Shown: positions 14,499-21,609 of the stretch, in pieces
How the letters are laid out: every line of letters starts with the position of its first letter
Position numbering within the stretch: the stretch's first letter is position 1
Origin: a virus
Reading direction: 5' to 3' (one strand)
Virus record (IMG/VR): IMGVR_UViG_3300031539_000190
Location: 1 to 31,392 of that record
DNA: 31,392 nt
Position numbers and translations under genes: made by a program
The notes under the pieces: generated by a model
Seen by the model: only the letters and a program-made list of their open reading frames with translations
What the model was told of the DNA's origin: nothing
Databases searched by the model: none

Positions 14499-14972
14499 TT
14501 ATCTCCCTGTTTGTTCAAATAAATATTGTGTCGCCTTATCGGATTGGAATATATCCTCAGCTTCGTGACCTAGCCAGAAATACTGAGCTGCAAAAGCTTC
14601 GGCAAAGGCTTCCAATCTATTAGTTTTCGCATACTCATTTACAGGCAAAGCTATATGCTTAAATTCTAAAATCTCATCCAGGCAATGCCCTAGTTCGTGA
14701 ATAACAACATAAGGAAGAGCGTCTTCTAGTAATGGTAACACAACAGTTGTGCGTTCTCGTTTATTAATGGCATTCCAAGGATAACTTACATGAGCTGTGT
14801 TGCGATAAGAACGTTTATCATCTGTTTCTATGTAATTATGTAGCCCTGCAAATACAGGGTCAGTGCCAGTGAAGAAATGCACATGACTTAATTTATTAGC
14901 AATAGCTATCGGAAGAAGGTTAATAGCATAACTAATTCCTTCTGAATATCTATAACTGACTAGCCTTTCCAT
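14499..14972 (-). CDS. Zinc metallopeptidase-like protein (HELGH)
   Basis: Start ATG 14972 (MERLVSYRYSEGISYAINLL), preceded by GGGAGATA and overlapping the stop of the MuF-like gene; 157 aa. Residues 92-96 are HELGH in the context YVVIHELGHCLDE, with EAFAEAFA at 121-128 supplying the likely third metal ligand (Glu). This HExxH + E layout matches gluzincin-type peptidases of the phage minor-head-associated kind. It probably acts on protein, in the procapsid or after ejection. No signal peptide. A structural non-catalytic role cannot be excluded. Confidence 0.8.
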   Translation of the reverse strand: MERLVSYRYSEGISYAINLLPIAIANKLSHVHFFTGTDPVFAGLHNYIETDDKRSYRNTAHVSYPWNAINKRERTTVVLPLLEDALPYVVIHELGHCLDEILEFKHIALPVNEYAKTNRLEAFAEAFAAQYFWLGHEAEDIFQSDKATQYLFEQTGR

Positions 14973-15628
14973 TATCTCCCTGTTCCAAATGCTTCTACGC
15001 ATCTACAGTTAATATCGTTTTCGCCCGGATACATGCTGCCATCAGAGTAAGGTTTATCGAAGGACACATCGTGATTCTCGTCGGTATCCATGAGAACATG
15101 CTCATCTCTCACTCGGCCATCTCTGCTCGAAATCCAACTGTGGGTCTTGACCACTCCACTTTGCCTAGCAGCTTCACGCTGTCCAAAGCCTGCCCCATGA
15201 CTTACCTCAGTTCTCGCTACCCTCATTGCCTTACTAGCCGACTGGTCTGTATAGAACTGCCGGATATTCCTGGCTATCTGCGGAGTGCTCAGGTTCTCAT
15301 CATGCCCGGCCAGGATAACCCGCTTCACGTCGTCAAGGTTCGTCGCCAGGATGGTCTTGATACTCGCAGCTCCGTTCTTGGCTATCCATGCCCTGGCTGC
15401 AGCACTCATCGGGTCAAACGCCCACTTAGTTTCAGCGGGCTTGTCTGACTTTTCGGCTCCTAAGTCATCTGCTATTTCATTACCAAAGTCCTCGATAAGA
15501 GCAGCGGATATTGCAATCAGCATCTTCTCCCATTCAGCCTTCCCGCTGTCTATGGCCCTACTGGCCACTGATATTAGCTGGGCCGACCCCTTGCTTCTAT
15601 ATCGTTGGGTTGCGAGTTGTAATTTCAT
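14972..15628 (-). CDS. Minor head protein, Mu gpF / SPP1 gp7 family
   Basis: 218 aa. The C-terminal half has the family motif set: MRVARTEVSHGAGFGQREAA, then THSWISSRDGRVRDEHVLMD and PGENDINCRCVEAF (the CRC end pair). Known family members sit inside or at the portal vertex and help procapsid assembly and DNA ejection. Encoded two genes after the portal, as usual. Length is on the short side of the family, without a C-terminal toxin or enzymatic extension, but the next gene is a metallopeptidase that some phages fuse here. Confidence 0.9.
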   Translation of the reverse strand: MKLQLATQRYRSKGSAQLISVASRAIDSGKAEWEKMLIAISAALIEDFGNEIADDLGAEKSDKPAETKWAFDPMSAAARAWIAKNGAASIKTILATNLDDVKRVILAGHDENLSTPQIARNIRQFYTDQSASKAMRVARTEVSHGAGFGQREAARQSGVVKTHSWISSRDGRVRDEHVLMDTDENHDVSFDKPYSDGSMYPGENDINCRCVEAFGTGR

Positions 15629-15632
15629 CTAT

Positions 15633-15839
15633 CTACTTCCTTAGGCATCTCCCATTAGCATCAAGGTGGACATCCATGGCTTTGCATTGGCCTCTCTGGT
15701 TCCACCCACAGCTGATATTATCACAGGCTAAACTCACCTTCCCAAGTTTGCATCCTCCACCTTCTATACGGTGGGGACACTTCTTTGCGTGGCAGACATA
15801 GCGCCCAGCGATTCTGACTGCTTCGTGGCACTCGGTCAT
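15633..15839 (-). CDS. Cys-rich small protein, DUF1540-like (68 aa)
   Basis: Eight cysteines in 68 residues: YVCHAKKCPHRIEGGGCKLG and then LACDNISCGWNQRGQCKAMD, ending in GRCLRK. The second half resembles the DUF1540 pattern C....C.WN....C.A..I...... Probably metal binding. ATG 15839 overlaps the portal stop (ATGA), so it is translationally coupled to the portal-methyltransferase gene. Function unknown. Confidence 0.75.
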   Translation of the reverse strand: MTECHEAVRIAGRYVCHAKKCPHRIEGGGCKLGKVSLACDNISCGWNQRGQCKAMDVHLDANGRCLRK

Positions 15840-17854
15840 TTCGGTTCTCCTGCTTTCTTGAGTAGCGAAACAATGATAAGGTGTTTCTCTCCAAACTCAT
15901 CAAAGCTTTCCTCTTGTTCAGTGTATATGTCAAGCACGGTGAAGTTCAAACCCTTGACAAGCCCCAAATACCCATCTTCAGTGATGACCTCTTCTCGCTT
16001 GCCATCAGCAAACTGTGTGTCCCCATATATGTACACAAATGCAAGTCCATCCGTCTTTAATACCCTGTTAACTTCAGGCATAGATTTTTGTAGGTCAGTG
16101 GCGTGCAACACAGACAAGGAGAATACGGACTCAAATTGCCCATCGTCGAATGGCAACTTCTCGGCATTAGCCACCTTGAAATCAATCGATACCTCAGCCT
16201 TCTCCGCGTTTTCCTGAGCAAGTTTAATAGCACTAGGAGCCACGTCAATGGCTGTCACATTCAAACCACCTCTAGCAAAGAAGATAGAATCACGGCCATT
16301 ACCACAACCAATTTCGAGTACTGAGGTGTAGAAAGCATAGAGAGATAACTCCTTTCTAAAGTCCTGAGCAAACAGTGACGGCGTTAAATCTATGGCCCAG
16401 TGAGGGGGATCTTCTGAGTATGCCTCTTCCCAGTCCCGGGGCGATAATGCCTTAACGGTCTTCAGCGCCTTCTCAATGGCTTTAATCTCATCATCATAAA
16501 GCGGTTTAATCTTCTTGGTTACTACTCCCCACCAGCCAACACGCCGCAGGTCTATCCGCTTCCAGTGGATTGTTTTCTGCTCTTCAGTTGAAAGGTTGAG
16601 AGCTTTGGTCATCATCTTCTGTGGCTCCGCCGGTGGTACCGAACCAGTCGGCAATAACATCATGGGCAAATAGCCAGTATCCCAGCCGGGGAACTCGCTG
16701 AACCCCATCTCCAATCTCTCGTTTATCTGGTCGAAGGGGACTCCCATGGACCAGAGGTTCTTAGCCTGGTCAACCTTCTTGGTAAAGTCCTCTCTAAGAG
16801 CAACTACCTTTGAAGTATCATAGGAGATTGTGATACTAGGATACATCGGCGCAACCCTGAGACCAAGCGTTGATTTGATGTCATCGAGTAATGGGATAAC
16901 AACATCCTCGTATAGTGCTTTCCTCGCTTCTGCCATGTTGGCATAACTGGAGTGCTCCATATCCCCTAAGAATATCGAGCTAATCCCGAAGGCTCCGGCA
17001 ATGTCACGCTTGTTGGTAAGACGGGACTTGATGAAGTCCATCTCCACCGGGGTCAGGCTCATCTGGTGCCACTTCCCCCCAGCTACCACCCAGGGCATAC
17101 GCCTCTTTACTTTGGCTAAGTAGCGCTCTTGAACCTGTCGGTCTGCTTCCTCATACTGCTCATTTGTTAAAGCATCAGTTTCGAAAACACCATCTGGGAT
17201 GCCCCTGTTCTGCATGCTTATCTTCTGCGTGTCCTGCGCCTCGTTATCAGTGTCGACAGTCCTTGATATCGCTTGAAGAGGCCCAATTCCCCAATAGGGA
17301 TTACCGGGGTTGATCATCATAAAATGGATAAACTGCTCCGGTGGCACGATTTGCTGTCTACCGTCTATACTCGTTACCTCATAGCCTTTGAGCCATTGCC
17401 CCGGCACATCTGATGGGATTGGATGGATAAGGTCCGGCATGCAAACCCAGTATTCCCGGGGTCGGCCCCCTACAATAATCGGCTGAATCAATGCGTTACC
17501 GACTAACAATTGATGAGCAATAATGAGCTCCATATTGTCTTGCCCGGAGAACTGCGGGTTGGGATTTGCCCAGGCCTTGCTGAAGGGATGGTCAAGAATA
17601 ATCTCACCCTCTTTATCAAGAGCTACCCAGGGAATGGCTGAAGCCGCTTGCACAATCACCCTGATGGCACGATAGACATCCCCTGATATTTTATATCCTT
17701 CTCGAACAGCCTTGCGAACTGTTAAGTCAGTATAAATCGGAATGTCAGCGGTCTGCACAGACAGTATTTGATACGGGCCCAAGGAAGTGCCTCTACCATT
17801 TGCCTTTGGGAAAATAGCAGAAGCGACTTTGCTGCGTAATCTATTCATTACCAT
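15836..17854 (-). CDS. Portal protein fused to a class I SAM methyltransferase
   Basis: Start ATG 17854 (MVMNRLRSKVASAIFPKANG) just after the terminase stop; 672 aa in one uninterrupted frame. Residues ~1-410 are an HK97-type portal: SGDVYRAIRVIVQAASAIPW, HFMMINPGNPYWGIGPLQAI, LTNKRDIAGAFGISSIFLGD, and LREDFTKKVDQAKNLWSMGV. Residues ~415-470 are a helical linker (TEEQKTIHWKRIDLRR). Residues ~473-672 are a methyltransferase: motif I VLEIGCGNGRDS at about 512, acidic loop VTAIDVAPSAIKLAQENAEK, motif around KLPFDDGQFESVFSLSVLHA, and VLKTDGLAFVYIYG. No NPPY/SPPY, so the substrate is more likely protein or a small molecule than DNA. Portal proteins usually end near 400-450 aa. Confidence 0.92.
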   Translation of the reverse strand: MVMNRLRSKVASAIFPKANGRGTSLGPYQILSVQTADIPIYTDLTVRKAVREGYKISGDVYRAIRVIVQAASAIPWVALDKEGEIILDHPFSKAWANPNPQFSGQDNMELIIAHQLLVGNALIQPIIVGGRPREYWVCMPDLIHPIPSDVPGQWLKGYEVTSIDGRQQIVPPEQFIHFMMINPGNPYWGIGPLQAISRTVDTDNEAQDTQKISMQNRGIPDGVFETDALTNEQYEEADRQVQERYLAKVKRRMPWVVAGGKWHQMSLTPVEMDFIKSRLTNKRDIAGAFGISSIFLGDMEHSSYANMAEARKALYEDVVIPLLDDIKSTLGLRVAPMYPSITISYDTSKVVALREDFTKKVDQAKNLWSMGVPFDQINERLEMGFSEFPGWDTGYLPMMLLPTGSVPPAEPQKMMTKALNLSTEEQKTIHWKRIDLRRVGWWGVVTKKIKPLYDDEIKAIEKALKTVKALSPRDWEEAYSEDPPHWAIDLTPSLFAQDFRKELSLYAFYTSVLEIGCGNGRDSIFFARGGLNVTAIDVAPSAIKLAQENAEKAEVSIDFKVANAEKLPFDDGQFESVFSLSVLHATDLQKSMPEVNRVLKTDGLAFVYIYGDTQFADGKREEVITEDGYLGLVKGLNFTVLDIYTEQEESFDEFGEKHLIIVSLLKKAGEPK

Positions 17855-17855
17855 T

Positions 17856-19157
17856 TTATCCAAACCTCGTAAGTTTTTCTGGCTTTTCAAGCATTAGCTC
17901 AGTTATCGCCCAGACTAGGGCATCTAGCCGGTCAGGTGATTTGTCCCCTGGTACCCACTCGCACATCTGGTCTTCTAACTCCGAAAAGAATCCGACATGA
18001 TGAACTCTTCCCTGCTCATATAAGGCTGACACCGGCTCGGCCCTGATTGCCTTGCCCCGGCTGGCATGGACTTTCTTGAAAGACACCGACTTATCAATTA
18101 TCCTGATGATGCTCTCGACCATATCCCCGCCGAAGTTCACTTCGCCCACTATCCGGTCAGCCTTGAAGTTATAGTAACCACTCACCGCAGCGGTCGCCCA
18201 CTTCTCAGGAGTTCCGCTCAGTGTCAGGTCGGCCAAGACAAAGGCTTCTTGCCGGTCAGCAACTTGCGCTACGCCGGCAACCACAATCCCTGTCGATGAC
18301 GAGGTATCGCTATCGGTTCCTTGTGGGTCTATGGCCACCACTATTCTTTTCAGCTCAGGATACTTCCGCACCCTCAGCTCATCTATCTTAGCTCGCTCCC
18401 ATAGAGCGTCTGGGTTATCGTCGAGTATCTCACCAGCCAGCTCTTGGCGCCCAAGCCTAGTGCCTTCATACTTCCTCAGTATATAGCGCAAGAAGTCTGG
18501 AGCCAGGTTGTCTTTATTCTCCAGTGTATGCCCTCGAGTAACCGCCGTCCTCTCATCTGCTATTAAGTCCTTGATGACTTTAATGGGCTTCGGCGTGGTG
18601 GTAACAACTGCCTGAGGGTGATTGCCAATCCTCAGACCGAACATCAAGTTATCCCAGGAATCCTTTGGGTATTTGAACTTGGCCAGCTCATCTACCCACG
18701 CCTTCTGATGCTGCGGTCCCCTGAGCTGCTCTGGCTCATCCCCGGAATAGATTATGCCCAGCACTCCGTTCGGCCATATCAGCCGTCTCTTCGATGGTTC
18801 GTATTCTGGCATGAACCAGGGGGGGCTGATATTGAGTATAGCCGAGTCGCCGACCTCAACCATGGTGTCCCGGACGTCGGCCTTAGTCTGCCCTACCAGT
18901 GCTATCGGGCTAAATCCTTCCCTCGCCCACTTATTGATTAGCTCGGCGCCAGCCCGTGTCTTCCCACCGCCTCGACCTGATAAAAGAAGCCAGATATACC
19001 AGTCCCAATCGGGAGGGAGCTGCTTAGGTCTAGCCCAGAATTCCCAGTCATATAGGAGAGATTCAGCTTCCTTGTTCGTCAGGCTCTTGAGTGTCTTCTG
19101 CCTCTCCTGTTCTGGCAGCAAGGCGATTGATTGCGCTAATGAGTTTTTGTTTGACAT
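17856..19157 (-). CDS. Terminase large subunit (TerL)
   Basis: 433 aa from ATG 19157. Near the N-terminus KEAESLLYDWEFWARPKQLP leads into Walker A LLLSGRGGGKTRAGAEL (about residues 58-74), then Walker B-like KAWVDELAKF and the coupling motif VVTTTPKP. The RNase H-like nuclease has VVAIDPQGTDSDTSSSTG with its first Asp, FVLADLTLSGTPEKW with the second, and SPDRLDALVWAITEL with the third. It cuts and pumps DNA into the procapsid through the portal. The gene begins inside the small subunit gene; the ~95-nt overlap is larger than usual, but the N-terminal part is conserved in the family, so the start looks right. Confidence 0.95.
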   Translation of the reverse strand: MSNKNSLAQSIALLPEQERQKTLKSLTNKEAESLLYDWEFWARPKQLPPDWDWYIWLLLSGRGGGKTRAGAELINKWAREGFSPIALVGQTKADVRDTMVEVGDSAILNISPPWFMPEYEPSKRRLIWPNGVLGIIYSGDEPEQLRGPQHQKAWVDELAKFKYPKDSWDNLMFGLRIGNHPQAVVTTTPKPIKVIKDLIADERTAVTRGHTLENKDNLAPDFLRYILRKYEGTRLGRQELAGEILDDNPDALWERAKIDELRVRKYPELKRIVVAIDPQGTDSDTSSSTGIVVAGVAQVADRQEAFVLADLTLSGTPEKWATAAVSGYYNFKADRIVGEVNFGGDMVESIIRIIDKSVSFKKVHASRGKAIRAEPVSALYEQGRVHHVGFFSELEDQMCEWVPGDKSPDRLDALVWAITELMLEKPEKLTRFG

Positions 19158-19479
19158 CAAATTCTATTCCTATCGGCCCGCCACCTTCTCCGGCAATCGG
19201 TTGTGTGACCTTCCCCTCTAGTCTGTCCAGGAGCTCGCAGAAATAAACAGCGTTCTTTACAGCTTTCTCTAGCCATTGGTCTACCAAATACTCAGCCCAG
19301 GTTTTACCCTCATCATGGGGACAAGGTTGCCCGAGTTTCTTTCTGGCGATGGCCGTTAAGCACAGCCTGTTAGTGGGGCGCCCGTTTGGATTTCGTGCCT
19401 CTCCTGGCTGTATCGGCTTGAGGTTTTTAATCGAGTTCGGATGCTTGCCTAATGCGTAAGTCTTTTTCTCTTGTGTCAT
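19063..19479 (-). CDS. Terminase small subunit (DUF5681-type)
   Basis: 138 aa. Residues ~20-40 (LKPIQPGEARNPNGRPTNRL) match the QPGE..NP.GRP signature of DUF5681 proteins, followed by LTAIARKKLGQPCPHDEGKT and WAEYLVDQWLEKAVKNAVYF. The C-terminus (GKVTQPIAGEGGGPIGIEF) is also typical. Position directly before and overlapping TerL supports a DNA-recognition role in packaging. The start overlaps the stop of a small, apparently frameshifted Cys gene (ATGA). Confidence 0.85.
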   Translation of the reverse strand: MTQEKKTYALGKHPNSIKNLKPIQPGEARNPNGRPTNRLCLTAIARKKLGQPCPHDEGKTWAEYLVDQWLEKAVKNAVYFCELLDRLEGKVTQPIAGEGGGPIGIEFDVKQKLISAINRLAARTGEAEDTQEPDEQGS

Positions 19480-19662
19480 GGTCTCTTCCTTATGCAGTGA
19501 ACATGCGCTCTCACTGGCCGGGTTACTGTCCCCCCGCTAATGAGATTGAATGTCCTGTAAAAATAAACAAAAGGCGTTCGTGCCTTGATAATCTCTGGAC
19601 ACTTGTTGCACTTGTGGTCATATTCACTTGTGAAGGTTTCAAGGTCTTTTATACTCCATCAT
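19476..19662 (-). pseudogene. Small CxxC protein gene with an apparent 1-nt frameshift
   Basis: ATG 19662 overlaps the upstream stop (TAATG) but its frame stops after seven codons. The +1 frame is open from there to TGA 19476-19478, which overlaps the terminase start (ATGA). That frame reads LETFTSEYDHKCNKCPEIIK, then FVYFYRTFNLISGGTVTRPV and RAHVHCIRKRP, a convincing small zinc protein. No ATG, GTG or TTG starts it. Removing one A from the run AAAA at 19647-19650 would join start and body into about 61 aa. Either a true mutation, a sequencing error, or +1 frameshifting. Confidence 0.6.
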
Positions 19663-19892
19663 TAAGTCACCCACTTATGAATAGCTGCTACGAATACCAC
19701 AAAGCCTACAAAGCCGAGGACTCTCCCGGCATTGTAGTAATGATGCTCATTCGCTATATCTCTACATAACTGCTTAGTTGGCTTATGCTTAGTCGGCCAC
19801 GGCCAGAAGCCATCACAGAAGCCTTCGATTGCAGCATGCCACTCCCGGTAGTCGTTCATAAACTCTTTGAAATTGAGACCGCTTAGAAACAT
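19662..19892 (-). CDS. Small protein with C-terminal membrane helix (76 aa)
   Basis: Start chosen at ATG 19892 (MFLSGLNFKEFMNDYREWHA), with GGGTGA upstream. Aromatic-rich middle (FCDGFWPWPTKHKPTK), then a transmembrane helix near the end (AGRVLGFVGFVVFVAAIH) and a short tail KWVT. It follows the holin candidate and the papain-like peptidase, so a lysis accessory role is possible. The stop overlaps the start of the frameshifted gene. Confidence 0.6.
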   Translation of the reverse strand: MFLSGLNFKEFMNDYREWHAAIEGFCDGFWPWPTKHKPTKQLCRDIANEHHYYNAGRVLGFVGFVVFVAAIHKWVT

Positions 19893-19896
19893 ATAA

Positions 19897-20382
19897 TCAC
19901 CCACAAAGTAAGTCTAAGCGCCACTCTTTGGGCGTCTGGTAAACATCGTCATTCTGGGGCTCGACAATCTTAACTATGTGGACTATGCCACTCTTGTAGT
20001 AGCTAAGAATTGCATGCCCTACTCTTTGCCCTTCCTGAATCCAGCTTACCCAGGTTATGAAGATTGGCATAGCACACAACATCGGGTCACAGTGGACGAC
20101 GCCCATCAGCCTAAAGGTAAAGTCGTCGCAGTCATGGTCTTCAGCAATATACTTCTCCATGTCAGTTTTGTCAGTTTCCAAGAGTGCCACTAGCCTTTGC
20201 TCTGCCTCTTCGTCTAGCTTCTGATAGTATGAGTCTGCAAGCTGAAAGATAGCACCAAAACCGAAGAGCCTGGCGACAAAGTCAATCGCCAGTCTCCACC
20301 AAGGTATGCTGAAGGCTTCCTGGTAGGCGGTTATTATATCGGCCGCGCTGATTGTTCCTCTTACTGTCTGTCTATAGTTCAT
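19897..20382 (-). CDS. Papain-like cysteine peptidase/amidase; endolysin candidate
   Basis: 161 aa. Core motif AEDHDCDDFTFRLMG places Cys85 at the head of a helix; GQRVGHAILSYYKSG gives His123; VEPQNDD (residues 140-146) gives the polar third residue. This Cys-His-(EPQ/N) arrangement fits the transglutaminase-like/lectin-MOA C-terminal peptidase family found in phages. ATG 20382 has GGAGG upstream. No signal peptide, so release would need the holin-like protein encoded immediately upstream. Lysis function is inferred from position in the late operon before the terminase genes. Confidence 0.65.
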   Translation of the reverse strand: MNYRQTVRGTISAADIITAYQEAFSIPWWRLAIDFVARLFGFGAIFQLADSYYQKLDEEAEQRLVALLETDKTDMEKYIAEDHDCDDFTFRLMGVVHCDPMLCAMPIFITWVSWIQEGQRVGHAILSYYKSGIVHIVKIVEPQNDDVYQTPKEWRLDLLCG

Positions 20383-20391
20383 AGTTCCAAA

Positions 20392-20428
20392 TCCTCCTTA
20401 CTTTACCATTGTGACTCCTCCTTACTTT
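20392..20428 (-). repeat. Direct repeat of a stop/RBS module
   Basis: On the minus strand AAAGTAAGGAGGA occurs at 20416-20428 and again at 20392-20404. Between them is a minimal ORF ATG GTA AAG TAA. Both copies end a reading frame with TAA and supply a strong RBS. It looks like a small duplication that left an extra RBS ahead of the peptidase gene. Confidence 0.6.
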
Positions 20429-20610
20429 TCCTTGACATGCGTTATCGTGCGCTCACCAAACCACCAGACGATGCAAGGGATAGCCAGACTGAGAAACCAG
20501 GCCGGCGCCTCAATACCCTCAATGACAACCTGGGCGATGACGGCGGCAAAGATGATTGTCACTGCTGGTCTAGCAAGTGCCCTGATAAAGTTCGGTAGCC
20601 AGTCATTCAT
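20422..20610 (-). CDS. Holin-like protein, two membrane helices (62 aa)
   Basis: The product has a short cytoplasmic N-terminus MNDWLPNFIRALARP, a first transmembrane helix (AVTIIFAAVIAQVVIEGIEA), a second (AWFLSLAIPCIVWWFG), and a charged end ERTITHVKEK. Size, two helices and charged C-terminus match class II holins. It lies early in the late operon just before the peptidase gene. ATG 20610 overlaps the stop of the previous small gene. Confidence 0.7.
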   Translation of the reverse strand: MNDWLPNFIRALARPAVTIIFAAVIAQVVIEGIEAPAWFLSLAIPCIVWWFGERTITHVKEK

Positions 20611-20698
20611 GCTCCCCCCTTTGTTCAGGCTCTTCGCCTGTAAAGTTAGTCCATTCGTCGGGATATTCGTATTGGTCTTCTATCAGGATGTCATTCAT
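20603..20698 (-). CDS. Small acidic protein (31 aa)
   Basis: ATG 20698 overlaps the stop of the zinc ribbon gene, and its own stop overlaps the holin-like start. The product, MNDILIEDQYEYPDEWTNFT and then an acidic end, has no known match. The AAAAAGGA upstream and the overlaps at both ends argue for translation. Confidence 0.55.
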   Translation of the reverse strand: MNDILIEDQYEYPDEWTNFTGEEPEQRGEHE

Positions 20699-20829
20699 TC
20701 CTTTTTTGCCTCTTGTACTTCTGGCTTCCTTGGTCTCCATTTGCCCTGATGGCATTGCCCGCAAGGTCTTCCCAATCTAAGCGGTGAATAATTTGCAACT
20801 TTACGGCAATGTGTACACTGCATTTCCAT
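20695..20829 (-). CDS. First late-operon gene: small zinc ribbon (44 aa)
   Basis: ATG 20829 follows GGAGGTGTATTC. The sequence MEMQCTHCRKVANYSPLRLG then CGQCHQGKWRPRK carries two CxxC pairs and a basic C-terminus, so a nucleic-acid-binding zinc ribbon is likely. It is the first gene after the late promoter and leader terminator, and so would be the first made when late expression begins. Confidence 0.75.
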   Translation of the reverse strand: MEMQCTHCRKVANYSPLRLGRPCGQCHQGKWRPRKPEVQEAKKE

Positions 20830-20850
20830 GAATACACCTCCGGGAAATAG

Positions 20851-20871
20851 AAAAACCACCCGAAAAGGTGG
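20851..20871 (-). terminator. Intrinsic terminator in the late leader
   Basis: Minus strand: CCACC stem, loop TTTTCG, GGTGG, then TTTTTCT. It lies between the late promoter and the first late gene, 20 bases upstream of that gene's start, so it should stop late transcription unless antiterminated. Confidence 0.8.
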
Positions 20872-20887
20872 CCCTAAAACTATAAAT

Positions 20888-20903
20888 GGCGTAGAATTAC
20901 GCC
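20888..20903 (-). promoter_or_regulatory. Leader hairpin at the 5' end of the late transcript
   Basis: Minus strand GGCGTA, loop ATTC, TACGCC: a perfect 6-bp stem starting within a few bases of the predicted transcription start. Could be a pause or antiterminator-recruiting element. Confidence 0.55.
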
Positions 20904-20912
20904 TAAAAAATC

Positions 20913-20941
20913 AGCATAGCACACTCAATAATGTTTGTCAA
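20913..20941 (-). promoter_or_regulatory. Late promoter
   Basis: Minus strand TTGACA (20936-20941), 17-base spacer, TATGCT (20913-20918), with TG one base upstream of the -10 box (extended -10). The -35 box includes the stop codon of the upstream regulator gene. Predicted start near 20904-20906. It drives the long late operon after the leader hairpins. Confidence 0.85.
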
Positions 20942-21399
20942 ATCGCCTCTTTGACTACCTTTTGGTAGTCATTTTGCCGGTGTTTTCTCTGCTTTTTCCA
21001 GGCATTGAAGCTCATCCTTTTCCGTCCCAATCCCTTGACATACATCAAGGCAGCCCGAGCATTCCCGCTTATCGTAGAATACTCTCTCCCTGCCTCTATC
21101 TGAGCAAGCAGTAATTCGCCATGGATGCCTGTTCTTTCTAACCTGGACTCCACTTCGGCAAGGATGAGTACAGGCCTGGCGAAGGTTGCCTCTGTCTTGA
21201 TATTTCGTCCCCCGGGATTATTGTCGCTTGAGCTGTCAGGGTCCTGGGGCCAGTGCCCAGCTCTTAATGTTTCAGCGTGTCTCAGGATGAAGATTACCTG
21301 GTAAACACAGAATCTAATCTCGCCATAGTGCCACCAGTCCTTGAGTCCAAAGCACTCCCTGTAATCCTTGCAGTGCCGGCAATCCCCGGGTTCGGTCAT
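20938..21399 (-). CDS. Putative late transcription regulator (Q-position protein)
   Basis: 153 aa. The N-terminus has a Cys cluster (CRHCKDYRECFGLKDWWHYG EIRFC) that may bind zinc. The centre holds LILAEVESRLERTGIHGELL LAQIEAG, and the C-terminus is strongly basic (ALMYVKGLGRKRMSFNAWKK QRKHR), as expected of a nucleic-acid-binding protein. Its stop lies inside the -35 box of the late promoter, which is followed by a terminator. That is where lambda-like phages encode the antiterminator Q (about 160-210 aa). I see no clear sequence homology to Q, so the function is inferred from layout. Confidence 0.6.
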   Translation of the reverse strand: MTEPGDCRHCKDYRECFGLKDWWHYGEIRFCVYQVIFILRHAETLRAGHWPQDPDSSSDNNPGGRNIKTEATFARPVLILAEVESRLERTGIHGELLLAQIEAGREYSTISGNARAALMYVKGLGRKRMSFNAWKKQRKHRQNDYQKVVKEAI

Positions 21400-21584
21400 A
21401 TTACTCTTCCCGGCTTCTGGCGCATGAGCTTGTCTATCTCTTCAAGGGATTCAATCTTTGTCTCGCACTCAATAGCCCGCTTGTCCTGTGCCGGCGGGAC
21501 CCACTTCTTGCCCTTGAACTGCTTATAGAGCTCAGCCCACTTCGGCTTGCCTGATTCTGATAGTGATTCCCAAAATTTAGCCAT
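21396..21584 (-). CDS. Small hypothetical protein (62 aa)
   Basis: Start chosen at ATG 21584 (MAKFWESLSESGKPKWAELY) because the earlier in-frame start lies in the terminator stem region. Mixed charge, helical, no known family (KQFKGKKWVPPAQDKRAIEC; ETKIESLEEIDKLMRQKPGR). The stop overlaps the start of the putative late regulator, so the two may be co-translated. An intrinsic terminator stands just upstream. Confidence 0.6.
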   Translation of the reverse strand: MAKFWESLSESGKPKWAELYKQFKGKKWVPPAQDKRAIECETKIESLEEIDKLMRQKPGRVI

Positions 21585-21609
21585 TGCCTTATGTTTCCTT
21601 CGCACTAAC

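Noticed and set aside
20405-20415. Three-codon ORF (ATG GTA AAG TAA) behind a strong RBS
   Set aside because: Too short to be a gene; better explained as part of a duplicated stop/RBS module.
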